A stretch of 64,000 nucleotides of DNA from Salvia splendens (lineage: Eukaryota; Streptophyta; Magnoliopsida; Lamiales; Lamiaceae). Below, piece after piece: positions 34,213 through 44,516 of the stretch. The position numbers and the translations under genes were made by a program. Numbering within the stretch: position 1 is the first letter of the stretch; the number at the start of each line of letters is the position of its first letter. The DNA is taken from assembly GCF_004379255.2 (NCBI RefSeq), contig NC_056037.1:13774902-13838901 (forward strand), in the 5' to 3' direction. A model generated the notes under the pieces. It was not told the DNA's origin. It saw nothing but the letters and a program-made list of their open reading frames with translations, and searched no databases.

Positions 34213-35002
34213 TGGCGGCATTATTTTTTGGGCAGACACCATTGGGGCAGATCATATATACAAAAGTCTCCAGAAGTGGTATGGATTATATGGTAACTTC
34301 TTCAAACCGTCAAGGTTTCTGGAAGAAAGAGCAACCAGAGGCATCCCATTGGTAAATATTGTTTTACACTTAATACCACATTAATCTTCTTTTAATTTAG
34401 TTATACGATGAATTGTGATATGATCCAACTTCACAAAACATAAAATCGAGCCACGGATTTGTTCTTGACTGGATAAACAAAGAAAAAGGCGGAAAGATAG
34501 AAATGAGGAAAATGTTTAGAATAAAGGACCTCGTTGTGTCCCTAAAGAAAAATTATTACTAATATCATGGTAGTGTATAGGCTGTTTTACTTGCTAATTA
34601 TTAAATACTAGTTCGCAAGATCAAAGGTTTGTCATCAGACGAAGATCAAAGGTCAACTCATATCTGACTTGGCAATGCATAGCCGTGATATATGATGAAA
34701 ACTAGCGAATCAGAATCTAATATCTGCACTTGTTGCATGCTAACTTTGTAATCTGATTTTGCGAGCCCTTTTGCATATGGATATGGTAACATTTTTGGTT
34801 TCATATTTGTCTGAAACACCTACTTCAATTAAGGGAAGATAATCAGCAAACTAATTGCTGAATTTCCTTGGATACTTATTTTTCTCTGCTCAAATTTTGG
34901 TGGCCTTATTCACACACGTATATATTTACTATAAGTTGGAAGTCAATTTATATGCAGAGTGCACCTGCCACAACATCTTCTACGGCAAAGTCACGCCTAT
35001 GA
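34213..35002 (+). pseudogene. 3' end of a peroxisomal multifunctional beta-oxidation protein gene (MFP2/AIM1 family), PTS1 SRL
   Basis: The family carries enoyl-CoA hydratase and 3-hydroxyacyl-CoA dehydrogenase activities of peroxisomal fatty-acid oxidation. Two final exons are seen. Exon 34213-34351 encodes GGIIFWADTIGADHIYKS, KWYGLYGNFFKPSRFLEERA and TRGIPL. Exon 34958-35002 encodes SAPATTSSTAKSRL and a stop. SRL is a C-terminal peroxisomal targeting signal, and LSAP across the junction is typical of the family. No upstream exon is found; 34018-34212 is intron-like and is preceded by the truncated copia element. Either the gene was cut off by transposition or deletion, or earlier exons lie far upstream beyond more than 17 kb of mobile DNA. 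The former seems more likely. Confidence 0.7.
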
Positions 35003-35407
35003 TTCTTCTGCTGGATATTTTTGGCTAGGGAGAGAATAGCTTTATTTTGTATCAAGTATGTAATACTAACATTGTTTAGCAATATCTAATGTCTGAGCTT
35101 TCTCTTTGGCTCCTCAACCAGCCCTTCATTTCAGCAACCAATGAAAAATAAAGAGCAAAAGAGTTTCTGTAACTGCACTGGTTTGTAACAGACAAATATT
35201 GTTTTGGAATGGTGTTTGAAGAATCAAATTTTGTGTTTATCTAACATGTGCCAACGTAAATTTGTACCAATGGAGTATTACAGTGTGGAAATGATTGCAA
35301 ATATGATGTTGGCTTAGTGTAATATCTCCCTCACCATTTACCGTTGCTCGACAAAAAAAAAATGAAGTTTGGTGTACGTTAGTTTCTTCCTTGTCTCTTT
35401 CACCACT
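35003..35407. other. Probable 3' UTR and intergenic region
   Basis: Sequence after the SRL stop codon, AT-rich, probably the former 3' UTR of the MFP gene. Nothing else was recognised. Confidence 0.4.
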
Positions 35408-36060
35408 GCAGATGGGCTTGGATGATCAGAGCATACGGTCTGTAGAAACGGACCACAGAGCTCTGGATTTCCTTCATAGCTCGAATAAGAGAGAGTTCTG
35501 AACTGTGCTCCTGTGGGCAGGGGACCTTCAAGATTGTTCTACGCTAAGGCAACATTGGAAGAAATGCAGGCTTCCATGTGATACTAGACTTCGACCAGAC
35601 AGAAAGTTGTCTAGCAAGCTCAATTTAGAATTTGCCCGAGAGCAGGTTGTTTGACATATCCAAGTAGAAAAGGTTTTGAAACTCTCCAATCCAACCAGGT
35701 ATCGTTCCTCTAAGATAGTTGAAAGATCATTGTAGAATCACTACATTGGCTACAACCACAATGGGACAACGTGATTCCACTGAGCCCTCGAGCAAGAACT
35801 CCGAGATTCCTAAAGGCCTCAGGTCTTAACCAGCATTTCATCACTAGGCAGCTCATCATCATAGAAGTTCATTGAGAGAACTAGGGTGCTCGGATTCTGA
35901 CACTCGTTCAAGGTGCCAATGGCGCTTCTTATAGTATTTGCTAGGCTGTTGTTGGAAGGAACGGCAAAAACTGCAGAGTTGATATCTCGGAAAGGTTCTT
36001 CGCTTAGGTTGGTAGAAGCCAAGCGAATAGCAATGAGTTCTTGCAGGAGAAGAGGCTCGC
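35408..36060 (-). pseudogene. Phytosulfokine-receptor-like LRR receptor kinase pseudogene
   Basis: The minus strand carries broken leucine-rich-repeat pieces. The first frame has LASTNLSEEPFRDINSA and ECQNPSTLVLSMNFYDDELP. Frameshifted pieces follow with GTIPGWIGEFQNLFYLDMSN and LLSG. At the end comes PLPTGAQFRTLSYSSYEGN then PELCGPF, the conserved end of the LRR domain in PSKR/PSY1R-type receptors. The LRRs between these blocks, the island domain, the transmembrane segment and the kinase are missing, and several stops and shifts are present. It is a relic of a larger, usually single-exon gene. Confidence 0.65.
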
Positions 36061-36925
36061 TAAAAAAACTAGAAAATGTTAAAAGTTAGTGTATTTATAG
36101 GCAAATAAACCCATAATAATTCATCATTTGTTTTCCGCTCATTAAGTTATAATGAAATACTCCCTCCATTCTAAAAAAAAATAAGACTAATTTTGGGCAG
36201 TCTCCCAAAATTAGACTTAAGTTTAAGTCTAATAACACTACTTCCACTACCTTTTTTTCTTTTCTGTCCTACTTTTTTCAATCTCTCTTACTTAATTTAC
36301 CAATTACATATTAAAACCCTTGCCACAAGTCATCTATTTTTTGAGGAGAAATGGTGTATAATCTTAAGAATTGAGTTGATGAGAAATATACAAAAGGAAA
36401 GCAAAGGCAACATCAAATTGTTCTTGCACTGATCTCTATTTTAATGTTAAGATTATGTTGGTATATTTCTTATCTATATGTTAGTAAGTATTATAAACAG
36501 AGAAGTGCATAACCTTGAGCTGAAATATATCTTAAATGTAGTGAATAATAACAATATAAAATCATTCATTTTCATCAAACTGCCAAACCAGACGGATAGC
36601 AATTGTTTAAATAAAAAGGAAATTGTTTAAATAGAAAGACAAAACTGCTTTCTTTGGGAGATGCTAGATTCGACTAATTCCTCACATGAGATGAGACCCT
36701 TACTCTTTTACCTGGAGTGGGTTCTGGGCATCAGCCAACTCGCACCCGAGAACGTGCAGTACGTTGAGCCTTTTGAGTCCAATACCACTTACTCTAATTG
36801 CATCTCCTAGTAGAGTCTTACAAACAAACACCAACATATCACAGCCGAAGATGATGCTGAAAATGGACCTCATCAAAATTTCAAGCCAAGAACATCTGAA
36901 TGAGATGTACGAGCAGATGGCTGGC
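36061..36925. other. Intergenic region with a MITE end
   Basis: At 36159 TACTCCCTCCATTCT marks the left end of a Stowaway-like MITE, but no matching right end is found. Just inside, TAAGACTAATTTTGGG and CTCCCAAAATTAGACTTA form a hairpin (about 36181-36221). The right part (36700-36925) is probably the 3' UTR of PRMT10. Confidence 0.45.
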
Positions 36926-39721
36926 TCACTCGATGTAGAACTTCTTTTGTACTGGAGGCACTGGTTTTCCAGATGGCCGGTTAATCTCACAGTTAAAATC
37001 AACTTCCATCAACCGGTGATTCACCTTGGAGCGAGTCATTAAGAAATTAATATTCAACTCATCACCAGATTGAACGTTCCGATGAGGATGCAGTAAGAAC
37101 ACCTGGAATAATGAAGTAGTAGTGTTATTCACTTGAGCTACATGCCAGAAAACAATGTAATGCGACTATCACTTTCATACAATATCATTAAATTAAATCA
37201 GAGCAGAAAATCAACCTTTAAAACCCTAGGGGACGTTTATATTGAGTGGTATGATTGATCATTAAAACCATCAGGATATTTAGTCCTTTACTATAATTTG
37301 ACACAAACATATATAACGGGAATTTTTGGGTTCTGTTCATGCCCACTCTCCTACGCCTAGGGTCACAGGGGAAAAGAAAAGCTTTAAACCATCAATACAA
37401 ATCCGGGAAGGATCTTTTGACAACGTAAAAGCTTACTGATGAATACTACTAAGTAAATGCATGGCACTTATATTGGACAAAATGAAGAACATAGCTACTA
37501 CCAACCTGCTGGCCCCAATGTGTGCCAAGATCTTCATGTGGGGCAGTTGTTAACTCAACCTCCTTTTGAGCTGGACTCTTATCGCTTCCCTAAGTAAACA
37601 ATTGAAACAGCATTTTTAAGCAGTGTTATACTACATCAGATAATAAAATCAGTAATATTAAAACTCACTCGAAAATGGACATCAAACCATCCACCAAAGC
37701 CACATAATCTTGCATTTTCTTCTGTGATGGATGTAGAAATGCTTGCACGAACATCGCGTATATCATCAACAGTAACTGTCAAGCAGTCAATCTCCTTGAT
37801 GATAACAGGTGTACCAATAATTTGGTTTGGATGAAGGTTGTCCCAGAGTGATGTCTGAAAGTTTAATAACAGTAAACATTAGTCCTATAAGGAGACTTTG
37901 CAGGAAAAAAAATGCATAAATATTAAACAGGTATAAACTGAATAAAATGTGATTCAATAAATGAATATTCAGAATAAAGACTACATGCGGAAGTGGTGAA
38001 AAGATATCATGCGGGAACATTGAATATGCGATTTGAAGATTCTATTAGATTAGATTTAAATTGTTTACGACACCAACCTGCAAATAATATTTCTTTTGTT
38101 CTTCCTCAAATGGTTTTGTCAAAGCACTCATGTCTACACCATAATAAGCTTCTGTCACCTTAACAAAACCAGACCAATCCTCCATTGCTCCATCATAATC
38201 TCTCATTTTCTGATCACCCAACCCTGACCTGATAGGTGACATCCACATGCGGGCATGGCTGGGATACCTGTGAGATTGGACTTGATAATCAATAACTGGA
38301 AATATCATCAAACATTAAAGTCACTGAATTACAAACTCAACACATTAGCAGTTGAATGATCAACTCAAAGATGTGTGGTAATCGCATGTAAGTAACACTG
38401 GGATATTAATTAAAATGCTTGGATAATCGTTGTGCAGGTTTAATTAAAATGCTTGGATAATCGTTGGATATTAATTATAATGATAATGGCTGCACTGTGT
38501 GGTAATCTCACTACAATTTTGCTGGTTTAAAGGAGCAAGACATCCTCTTGGATAATCAAATCAAGTGGTTGAGTTAAAATTAGTATATGAGGGTTCAAAT
38601 TGGGTAATATCCAAGTCATAGTCTGAACTATTTTACATCTCCAGAATGCAACGTCATGCAGATTTCTGATTTAATATATCAAAACAGTGTAGTTTTAATC
38701 ATTGAGACTCAGATTATAGGAAAATACAAAACAGTCTAGTACTCCATGTTTTCATATATGGGGGAATCACAATTGAAGCTTACCAACAGGGGATGCTTAT
38801 TGCTAACCAAATAAAGAAAAGTTTTTTTGCACAAAAAACAAAGAAGGCAAGAAGCATAAGAGCGGAAATTTACTCATAAAAAGAGTACTAACATGACACC
38901 ACCGGGATTCAACCAGCGATCCCGCGCAAAGAGTACCGAGTCAAACATTGATTCACGTAGAAGAAAGTATCCCATCCATTCTGAAATTATTACATCAACT
39001 ACACACAGAAGGAAATTTCTTAGAAGCATAAAAAGATGCAAGATTAAGAATGAGTGAAATAAAAAATAAGAGAAAAAAGTGAAATAATGGTGATTATGAA
39101 TAAGCATGAAACCTTTTTCCGGCAGCACAATGTCCTCCATCGATCCCTCAATCACTTCAACCACATCCTGGATCTTGTTTGCTTTGACAAGTTCCCGCGC
39201 ATGTTCGGACATCTTTGTGGCTTCTACTGCATAGACTTTCCTTGCACCAGCTTGGGCAGACCATATAGCAAGAATTCCGCTTCCTGTTCCTACATCCAAA
39301 ACAACCTAGTCCGCGAGCAAACAAACTCAGTCCATAACCTCTCAAATTTCCATCAGAATAATCACTGGAACACGGAAATTGCACTGATTATACACCTACC
39401 CGGAATTTCTATATTTTCATTCTAAAAACTGGCCATATACAGCTCATCTCATGCAAACAATAACGAAATTTCGACAAAAAATCAAACATATCCGAACATA
39501 ATGATAGCAAAAAAAGCTAGAGATTTCGACATTAAAAAATTGTATACCTTTCCCTTGAAATGGTGCTTGTTCTGGAAAACGGCGTTGTAGTAGGCGTCCA
39601 TCCGAACGCGGTCGCAGAGCATCTCCTTCTGGTGGTAGAGGAAGCCATAGGTGCAGAAATAGTTGGCGAAATCAACGCCCTTGTCTACGACGCCGTTGGC
39701 GGCGGGGGCGCTGCTTCCCAT
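36926..39721 (-). CDS. PRMT10: Protein arginine methyltransferase 10 (PRMT10)
   Basis: Type I arginine methyltransferase of a plant-specific class that transfers methyl groups from S-adenosylmethionine to arginines of histones and other proteins. Seven exons: 39548-39721, 39113-39305, 38893-38998, 38078-38267, 37669-37854, 37506-37589 and 36926-37102, all GT..AG and in phase, giving 369 aa, close to the family length. The start MGSSAPAANG at 39721 is chosen over an in-frame ATG at 39769 because family similarity begins shortly after it. Seen motifs: FANYFCTYGFLYHQKEML, VLDVGTGSGILAIWSAQAG (motif I, SAM binding), YAVEATKMSEHA, the double-E loop SEWMGYFLLRES, LCGFGGWFDVHF, the THW loop (THWGQQ) and the C-terminal SKVNHRLMEVDFNCEI. 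The exon 3 donor is AT then GTTAGT, restoring M-Y-P-S across the junction. It appears intact. Confidence 0.95.
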
Positions 39722-39937
39722 TATCAATTTACGCGGTAGCGGATTGGAGACGACGGAGTGAAAATACAAAAATCGGTTCTTGCGTTAGGGTTAGGGCACA
39801 TGTCAAAACTGTGTGTATTTATAGGTCGAGTTATTGGACCGTTGATCATGAACCGGCCGAATCGGTTTACATATCAGACTGACCCGGTTAGGTCTTGTTT
39901 CAATTTTGAATGTTAAAAGTAGATCTATTCCCATTAA
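39722..39937. other. Upstream region of PRMT10
   Basis: About 216 bp between the PRMT10 start codon and the Harbinger insertion, holding the 5' UTR and proximal promoter, so any longer promoter would include transposon DNA. No clear TATA box was picked. Confidence 0.5.
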
Positions 39938-40034
39938 GAGCATCCACAGTGGTCGGCGGACAAGCAATAGCCCAGCCATAGCCCAACCACGCCACATCAG
40001 CAGCACTAAATTCCTCTTGTCATATCAGCTGGAC

Positions 40035-40609
40035 TAGGGCTGGGGAAAAATATCGAAAAAATGATATATCGCTCGTATCGTATTGAAAAATATCGAAAAA
40101 TTATCGGATTTTCGATATATCGTAATTTTCGATACGAAACGATACCGTATCGTAAGTTTTCGATACGATAACGATATGAATTTCCTTATATCGCGATATA
40201 TCGTTTTATATCGAATATACGATATATATCGATATTTTCGATATATCGTTTTATATCGAATATACGATATATATCGAATATACGATATATATCGATATTT
40301 TCGATATATCGAATTTCGGTACGATATATCGAATTTCGGTACGATATATCATTTATATCGAATATACGATATATATCGAATATAGGATATATATCGATAT
40401 TTTCGATATATCGAATTTCGGTACGATATATCGAAATATCGATACGATAATGATATAGATATCCTCCATATCGAAAGTTCGATATATCGAAATTCGATAT
40501 ATCGAAACTTTCGATACGATAACGATATGAAATTCTTTCATATCGATATTTTCGATACGATATACGATACAACGTTTTCGATACGATATATCGTATCGAC
40601 CCACCCCTA
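40035..40609. mobile_element. hAT-type MITE made of ATATCG-rich repeats, perfect 8-bp duplication
   Basis: The ends TAGGGCTGGG and CCCACCCCTA are hAT-like inverted repeats. AGCTGGAC flanks both sides exactly (40027-40034 and 40610-40617). The 575-bp interior is almost wholly built from variants of TATCGATA, CGATATAT and TCGAATTTCGGTACGA, open to endless foldback pairing. Long open frames on both strands are by-products of this low complexity. Confidence 0.9.
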
Positions 40610-40815
40610 AGCTGGACAAGCAACTGGATAAGCAACTGGACAAGCAATAGCCCAGCCACAGTCTTACCACATCATCAGCACTAAAAATAAATAATTAACA
40701 ATCACACAAAATACGGAATTAAATTCACGCCACATATACGGGAAAATTCGATAATTTCATTTAAATTAAAAAAAGGTACATAATTTAACAAAATTACATA
40801 ATTAAAAAAAACCTA

Positions 40816-42130
40816 TCATCGTGCAGTCCTCCGTGCCCATAATTCTTCAATTAAATCTTTTTGGAGTCGAATATGAGCATCCACTTCGCGCATGTCGGCA
40901 TGTGCCTGGAGGCGGTCGGCTTCATCGTGAGGTACCCCGCTTCGTACATTGGGGGCGGCCGCGCCGTGGCTTGGACCGGCTTCATTATCGTCGTTGGCCC
41001 AACTAGTCAGTTGTACACCTTCATATTCGACAATCATGTTGTGCATGATAATACAGGCGTACATTATATCAGCAATGCAGTCGACATGCCACAAACGGGT
41101 TGGACCCCTAACTGCCGCCCATCGAGACTGGAGCACACCAAATGCGTGCTCCACGTCCTTGCGCGCCGACCCCTGTCGTGCCGCAAAGTAGGCCTTCCTC
41201 TCATCTGATGCGCATCGGATCGTCTTCACAAAGACGGGCCACCTAGGGTATATCCCATCCGCCAAGTAGTAGCCCATATCATGTTGGTTGTCGTTGGCGA
41301 CAAAACTGATTGCCGGACCGACGCCTTGGCACTGCTCGTTGAAAAGGGGCGACGAGTTGAGGACATTGAGGTCATTGTTCGAACCGGCTACCCAAAATAC
41401 GCATGCCAATTCCACAGCCGGTAATCAGCTACGGCCTCAAGGATCATCGTGGGATTCTTTCCTTTGTAGCCGGTCGTGTAGAACCCTTTCCAGGCAACAG
41501 GGCAGTTCTTCCACTCCCAATGCATACAATCTATGCTGCCTAACATACCCGGGAACCCATGCTTTTCCCAGTGCATCTGCATCAGCTCCTGGCAGTCTTC
41601 GGGGGTTGGGCTTCGAAGGTACTGCTCACCGAATATTTCAACCACGCCCTGACAAAAATATTTCATACATTCAAGGGCAGTCGTCTCGCCGATGTGGAGG
41701 TACTCGTCCCATATGTCTGCCGCGCCTCCGTAGGCTAGCTGTCTGATTGTCGCAGTGCGCTTTTGAATAGGTGTGTGGCCGGGTCTGCCAGCCGCATCGT
41801 GCCTGAAGCGGAAACACAGATATCGACGCTCCAAAGCGTCGACAATACGCATAAATATGGCCCTGCTCATCCTAAAACGCCGCCTGAAAAGGTTGGCGTT
41901 AAACCGCGGCTCCGGTGCGAAGTAGTCTTCGTATAGCCGTTGATGTGCAGCTACGTGATCCCGGTCAATCACTGCTCGGCGGTGGACAACGGGTCAAGGT
42001 TGAGGTGCCGCCGGCTGCGAGGCCCGTTGTAGCAGCCGGTCTATCTCTCGGGACGTATAGGCATCCAAATGTTCGTTCAAACGCCGTTCGTACTCCTCAG
42101 CATCCCACCACTACCACCCGCGTTACTCAT
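40816..42130 (-). pseudogene. PIF/Harbinger DDE transposase (HARBI1/ALP1-like), broken
   Basis: Minus strand. The start region MSNAGGSGG near 42130 shifts frame at once; a stop then interrupts the segment before VIDRDHVAAHQRLYEDYF. From 41972 a 194-codon frame holds the helix-turn-helix part (FRRRFRMSRAIFMRIVDAL), ECMKYFCQGVVEIFG and GMLGSIDCMHWEWKNCP with the first catalytic D. A frameshift near 41390 separates it from the 199-codon frame with the second D in GSNNDLNVLNSSPLF, MGYYLADGIYPRWPVFVKTI and the catalytic E in RKDVEHAFGVLQSRW. All three catalytic residues survive, but at least three lesions inactivate it. Confidence 0.9.
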
Positions 42131-42923
42131 TTTGCGTTGTTGTTGATCTTGTACAGAAATTAAGATAGAGAGAGTACTCGTTAAAACAAGTGGTGCGAAT
42201 GAAAATGTCGTGCAAATCGCGTATATATAGTGTTTCGAAAATTTTAAAAAATAATCGCTCGCCGGTTCCTCGCCGATCGGGAGGCTGCAATAGCGGCGAG
42301 CTGATCGGCGAGAGAATCGGCGAGCGCCCGGGAATAGGCATAGCCTCGCCGAAATTATCGCCGATTTGGGGCTCGCCGGCTGCAATAGTTCGGCGAGCCG
42401 TTCGGCGAGCGCCAAAAATCGGCAAGCCGCTCGCTCGCCGACCATTGGAGATGCTCTAATAACTTGCTCTTGTACAACCTGTTCATATATTACAATGATT
42501 ATGTTGAGAAAAATAACTTTTAATTATAAGTGGAAATAGAATTACTATGACACTGCTAATTGTACATAAAGGTGGGAGAGATAAATACTTCATTTTATTA
42601 GAGCATCCACAATAGTGACCAGCACGCAGACTAGCCGCTAGTCCACTATTGCGACCGACAAGCGGTTGGCGTACTAGCGCGATGGATGACCTCTCGTACG
42701 TCGCATATGGCGCTAGTACGTGCGCTGGTTCGCTATTGTGGGCTCCCGACGGACTAGCGATTTTTTAATTTTTTTTTTCAAAACTCTATATATGGCTCGT
42801 GTCGAAATTTTAATTCCATATTTGTGTGAATTTGTGATTTTGTTTGTTGGGATGTCCTAGTGCTAGTCCACTATTGTGCAATGGGATGTCCTAGTGATGT
42901 GGCAGTGCATTGGCTAGTACTAA

Positions 42924-44437
42924 GGGCATCAGCAGTGGGGCGCCCTAAGGCGCGCCCTAAGGCGCGCCACGTCATCAGTTTTATCCTCCTTCCCCCCCAC
43001 CTGCAGTGGGGCACCCTAAGGCTTGCCCTATGGCGCGCCACATCATCATTTTATTGTTTTGTTTAATTAATTTAAATGTTTTCAAATAACAAGTAAAGAG
43101 TAAATAAAAAACGTCTAAATAACAAATGGCGACGCATTAATAAAAAAAAGTTACACCATTCAACTTACAAAAAAAAAACAACTAAGTCGGTGCAATTTCC
43201 AACTTCCGACGCAGCTCATCGATTAACGCCCGGAGATATTCGGCTTCGTCGGGGTCGGTACACTTCTTGAGGGCATTGTGCGTCTGCAATAACGTCCTCG
43301 CCATCGACGCTGTTGCCAACGACTCAAACGCGGTGGCCGTCTGGGTCGGGAGCGTTTCCGGGAACGGAGATGGGTTTGCAGCGGTCGAGGATGAGGTCGC
43401 GGCCGCCTTGACGCCGGGAGGACACCAGTGTGCCGGAACTCCCTTCATCCACGTACGTCCGGTTGAGGTCAACCGGGTGATTACCGCTGCCGCTGCTCGT
43501 GTAATCACCAGCTTCGGTGGTCTTCGTCCTCTTCGGCGCACCAGTGTGCATAATTCCACCTTGGAACTTCTGCTTGTCCCTCAAGAGCGCCCAGATGGCC
43601 TTGTGCTTGAAGTCGCCGTACATCGACCGGTACGACAACAGCGCTTTAGCGCGCACGTCGCTCAAGCTCTCGCCGCTCCCCTGTGCCCGCGTGGACTTCT
43701 CGAACTCCGCCGCGTACAAGTTCACTTGCTTCTTCACTTGATCCCAGTGCTTGCGGAGTTGCTCATGTTTGCGCTTGTACGCGGTCGGCGGCTTGGCCTC
43801 ATTGTAGAGGCCGGCGATGCGCTCTCAGTACGCGCCCTGCCTCTGGTTGTTCGCGAAAATCGGGTCTTCCGATATATCTACCCAACACCGGGCCAAAATG
43901 AGGGTTTCGTCGTCGGTATAGTTCGTACGACCGGGGGCGTACTCATCGCAATTTCCGGGAGGCGGCAACTTCTGCGCCCGCTGCCGGTTCCGCTTCTTTT
44001 TGGCTTGGGCGGAAGCGGTCGCGGCGCGTTCGGGATCGGGATCAGAAGACGGCTCCATGTCAGACAACCCGTACGATTCCGTACTAAAATCGGGATCGTA
44101 CTGGGTGTCGGCGTCGAACGAACGATATTCGCCGGGTTCTGTACCCGGCCAACGCGCCTCTCCGCTAAACATAGGACTATTGGGACTTGAATCCATTTCG
44201 TAGTAATTATGTAAATGTAATAATAAGTTTCGAAAGTGAAATCGTGAAATGAAATTAAAAATGAACTCTATTTATAAAAAAACGAAACCGCGTACCATCG
44301 TCCGCGTCGATCGTCCGCGTAGCCCACAGTTACTCCGCGCCCTTAGTATAGGGCGCGACGATCGTCCGCGGCCTATGTCAAGCACCCGCAATGGGGCGGA
44401 CGATGGCGGGCGACGGACAATCCCATTGCGGATGGCC
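42924..44437 (-). mobile_element. PIF/Harbinger element carrying only ORF1
   Basis: The ends GGGCATCAGCAGTGGGG and TCCCATTGCGGATGGCC are inverted and flanked by TAA (42921-42923 and 44438-44440). The 1514-bp element carries a Myb/SANT-type ORF1 on the minus strand but no transposase. It sits inside the MITE at 42601-44513. Confidence 0.88.
43182..44196 (-). pseudogene. PIF/Harbinger ORF1 (Myb/SANT-like DNA-binding protein), one nonsense and one frameshift
   Basis: ORF1 proteins bind element ends and help nuclear import of the transposase. The minus-strand frame begins MDSSPNSPMFSGEARWPG at 44196, passes a basic stretch (AKKKRNRQRAQKLPPPG) and the SANT-like part (NYTDDETLILARCWVDISED). It hits a stop at 43825-43827 where the family has tryptophan (GAY-stop-ERIAGLYNEAKPP). 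The same frame then continues through KRKHEQLRKHWDQVKKQVN, SYRSMYGDFKHKAIWALLRD and KFQGG. A frameshift near 43410 is needed to reach PPGVKAAATSSST and the C-terminal EYLRALIDELRRKLEIAPT. Plant gene models often label such copies glutathione S-transferase T3-like. Confidence 0.85.
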
Positions 44438-44516
44438 TAATGATGTGGCATGAGGTGTTTTTGGCTGGTCCTAGTGCTAGTCCGCCAGCTAGTCCGGTCT
44501 ATTGTAGATGCTCTTA

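Larger units (their letters stand above)
39938..42456 (-). mobile_element. PIF/Harbinger element carrying only a transposase pseudogene
   Basis: Inverted ends GAGCATCCACAGTGGTCGG (left) and its diverged complement ending GATGCTC (right) are flanked by TAA on both sides (39935-39937 and 42457-42459), the 3-bp TWA duplication of PIF/Harbinger. Length is 2519 bp, of which 575 bp plus an 8-bp duplication come from a nested hAT MITE. The transposase is on the minus strand. The second gene usually found in the superfamily (Myb/SANT ORF1) is absent. Confidence 0.9.
42601..44513. mobile_element. Tourist-like MITE interrupted by a Harbinger element
   Basis: The ends GAGCATCCACAATAGTGACC and CTATTGTAGATGCTC are inverted and flanked by TTA (42598-42600 and 44514-44516). 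Without the insertion at 42924-44437 and one copy of its TAA duplication, the MITE would be about 396 bp. Its interior repeats CTAGTCCACTATTG-like blocks. Confidence 0.85.

Noticed and set aside
40083..40670. Open frames of 100-157 aa rich in Tyr, Ile, Arg and Asp
   Set aside because: They arise from the ATATCG low-complexity interior of a hAT MITE, so coding is not credible.
43267..44190. Plus-strand frame of 307 aa
   Set aside because: It lies opposite the Harbinger ORF1, whose minus-strand motifs are clear. The plus frame is a GC-rich shadow.
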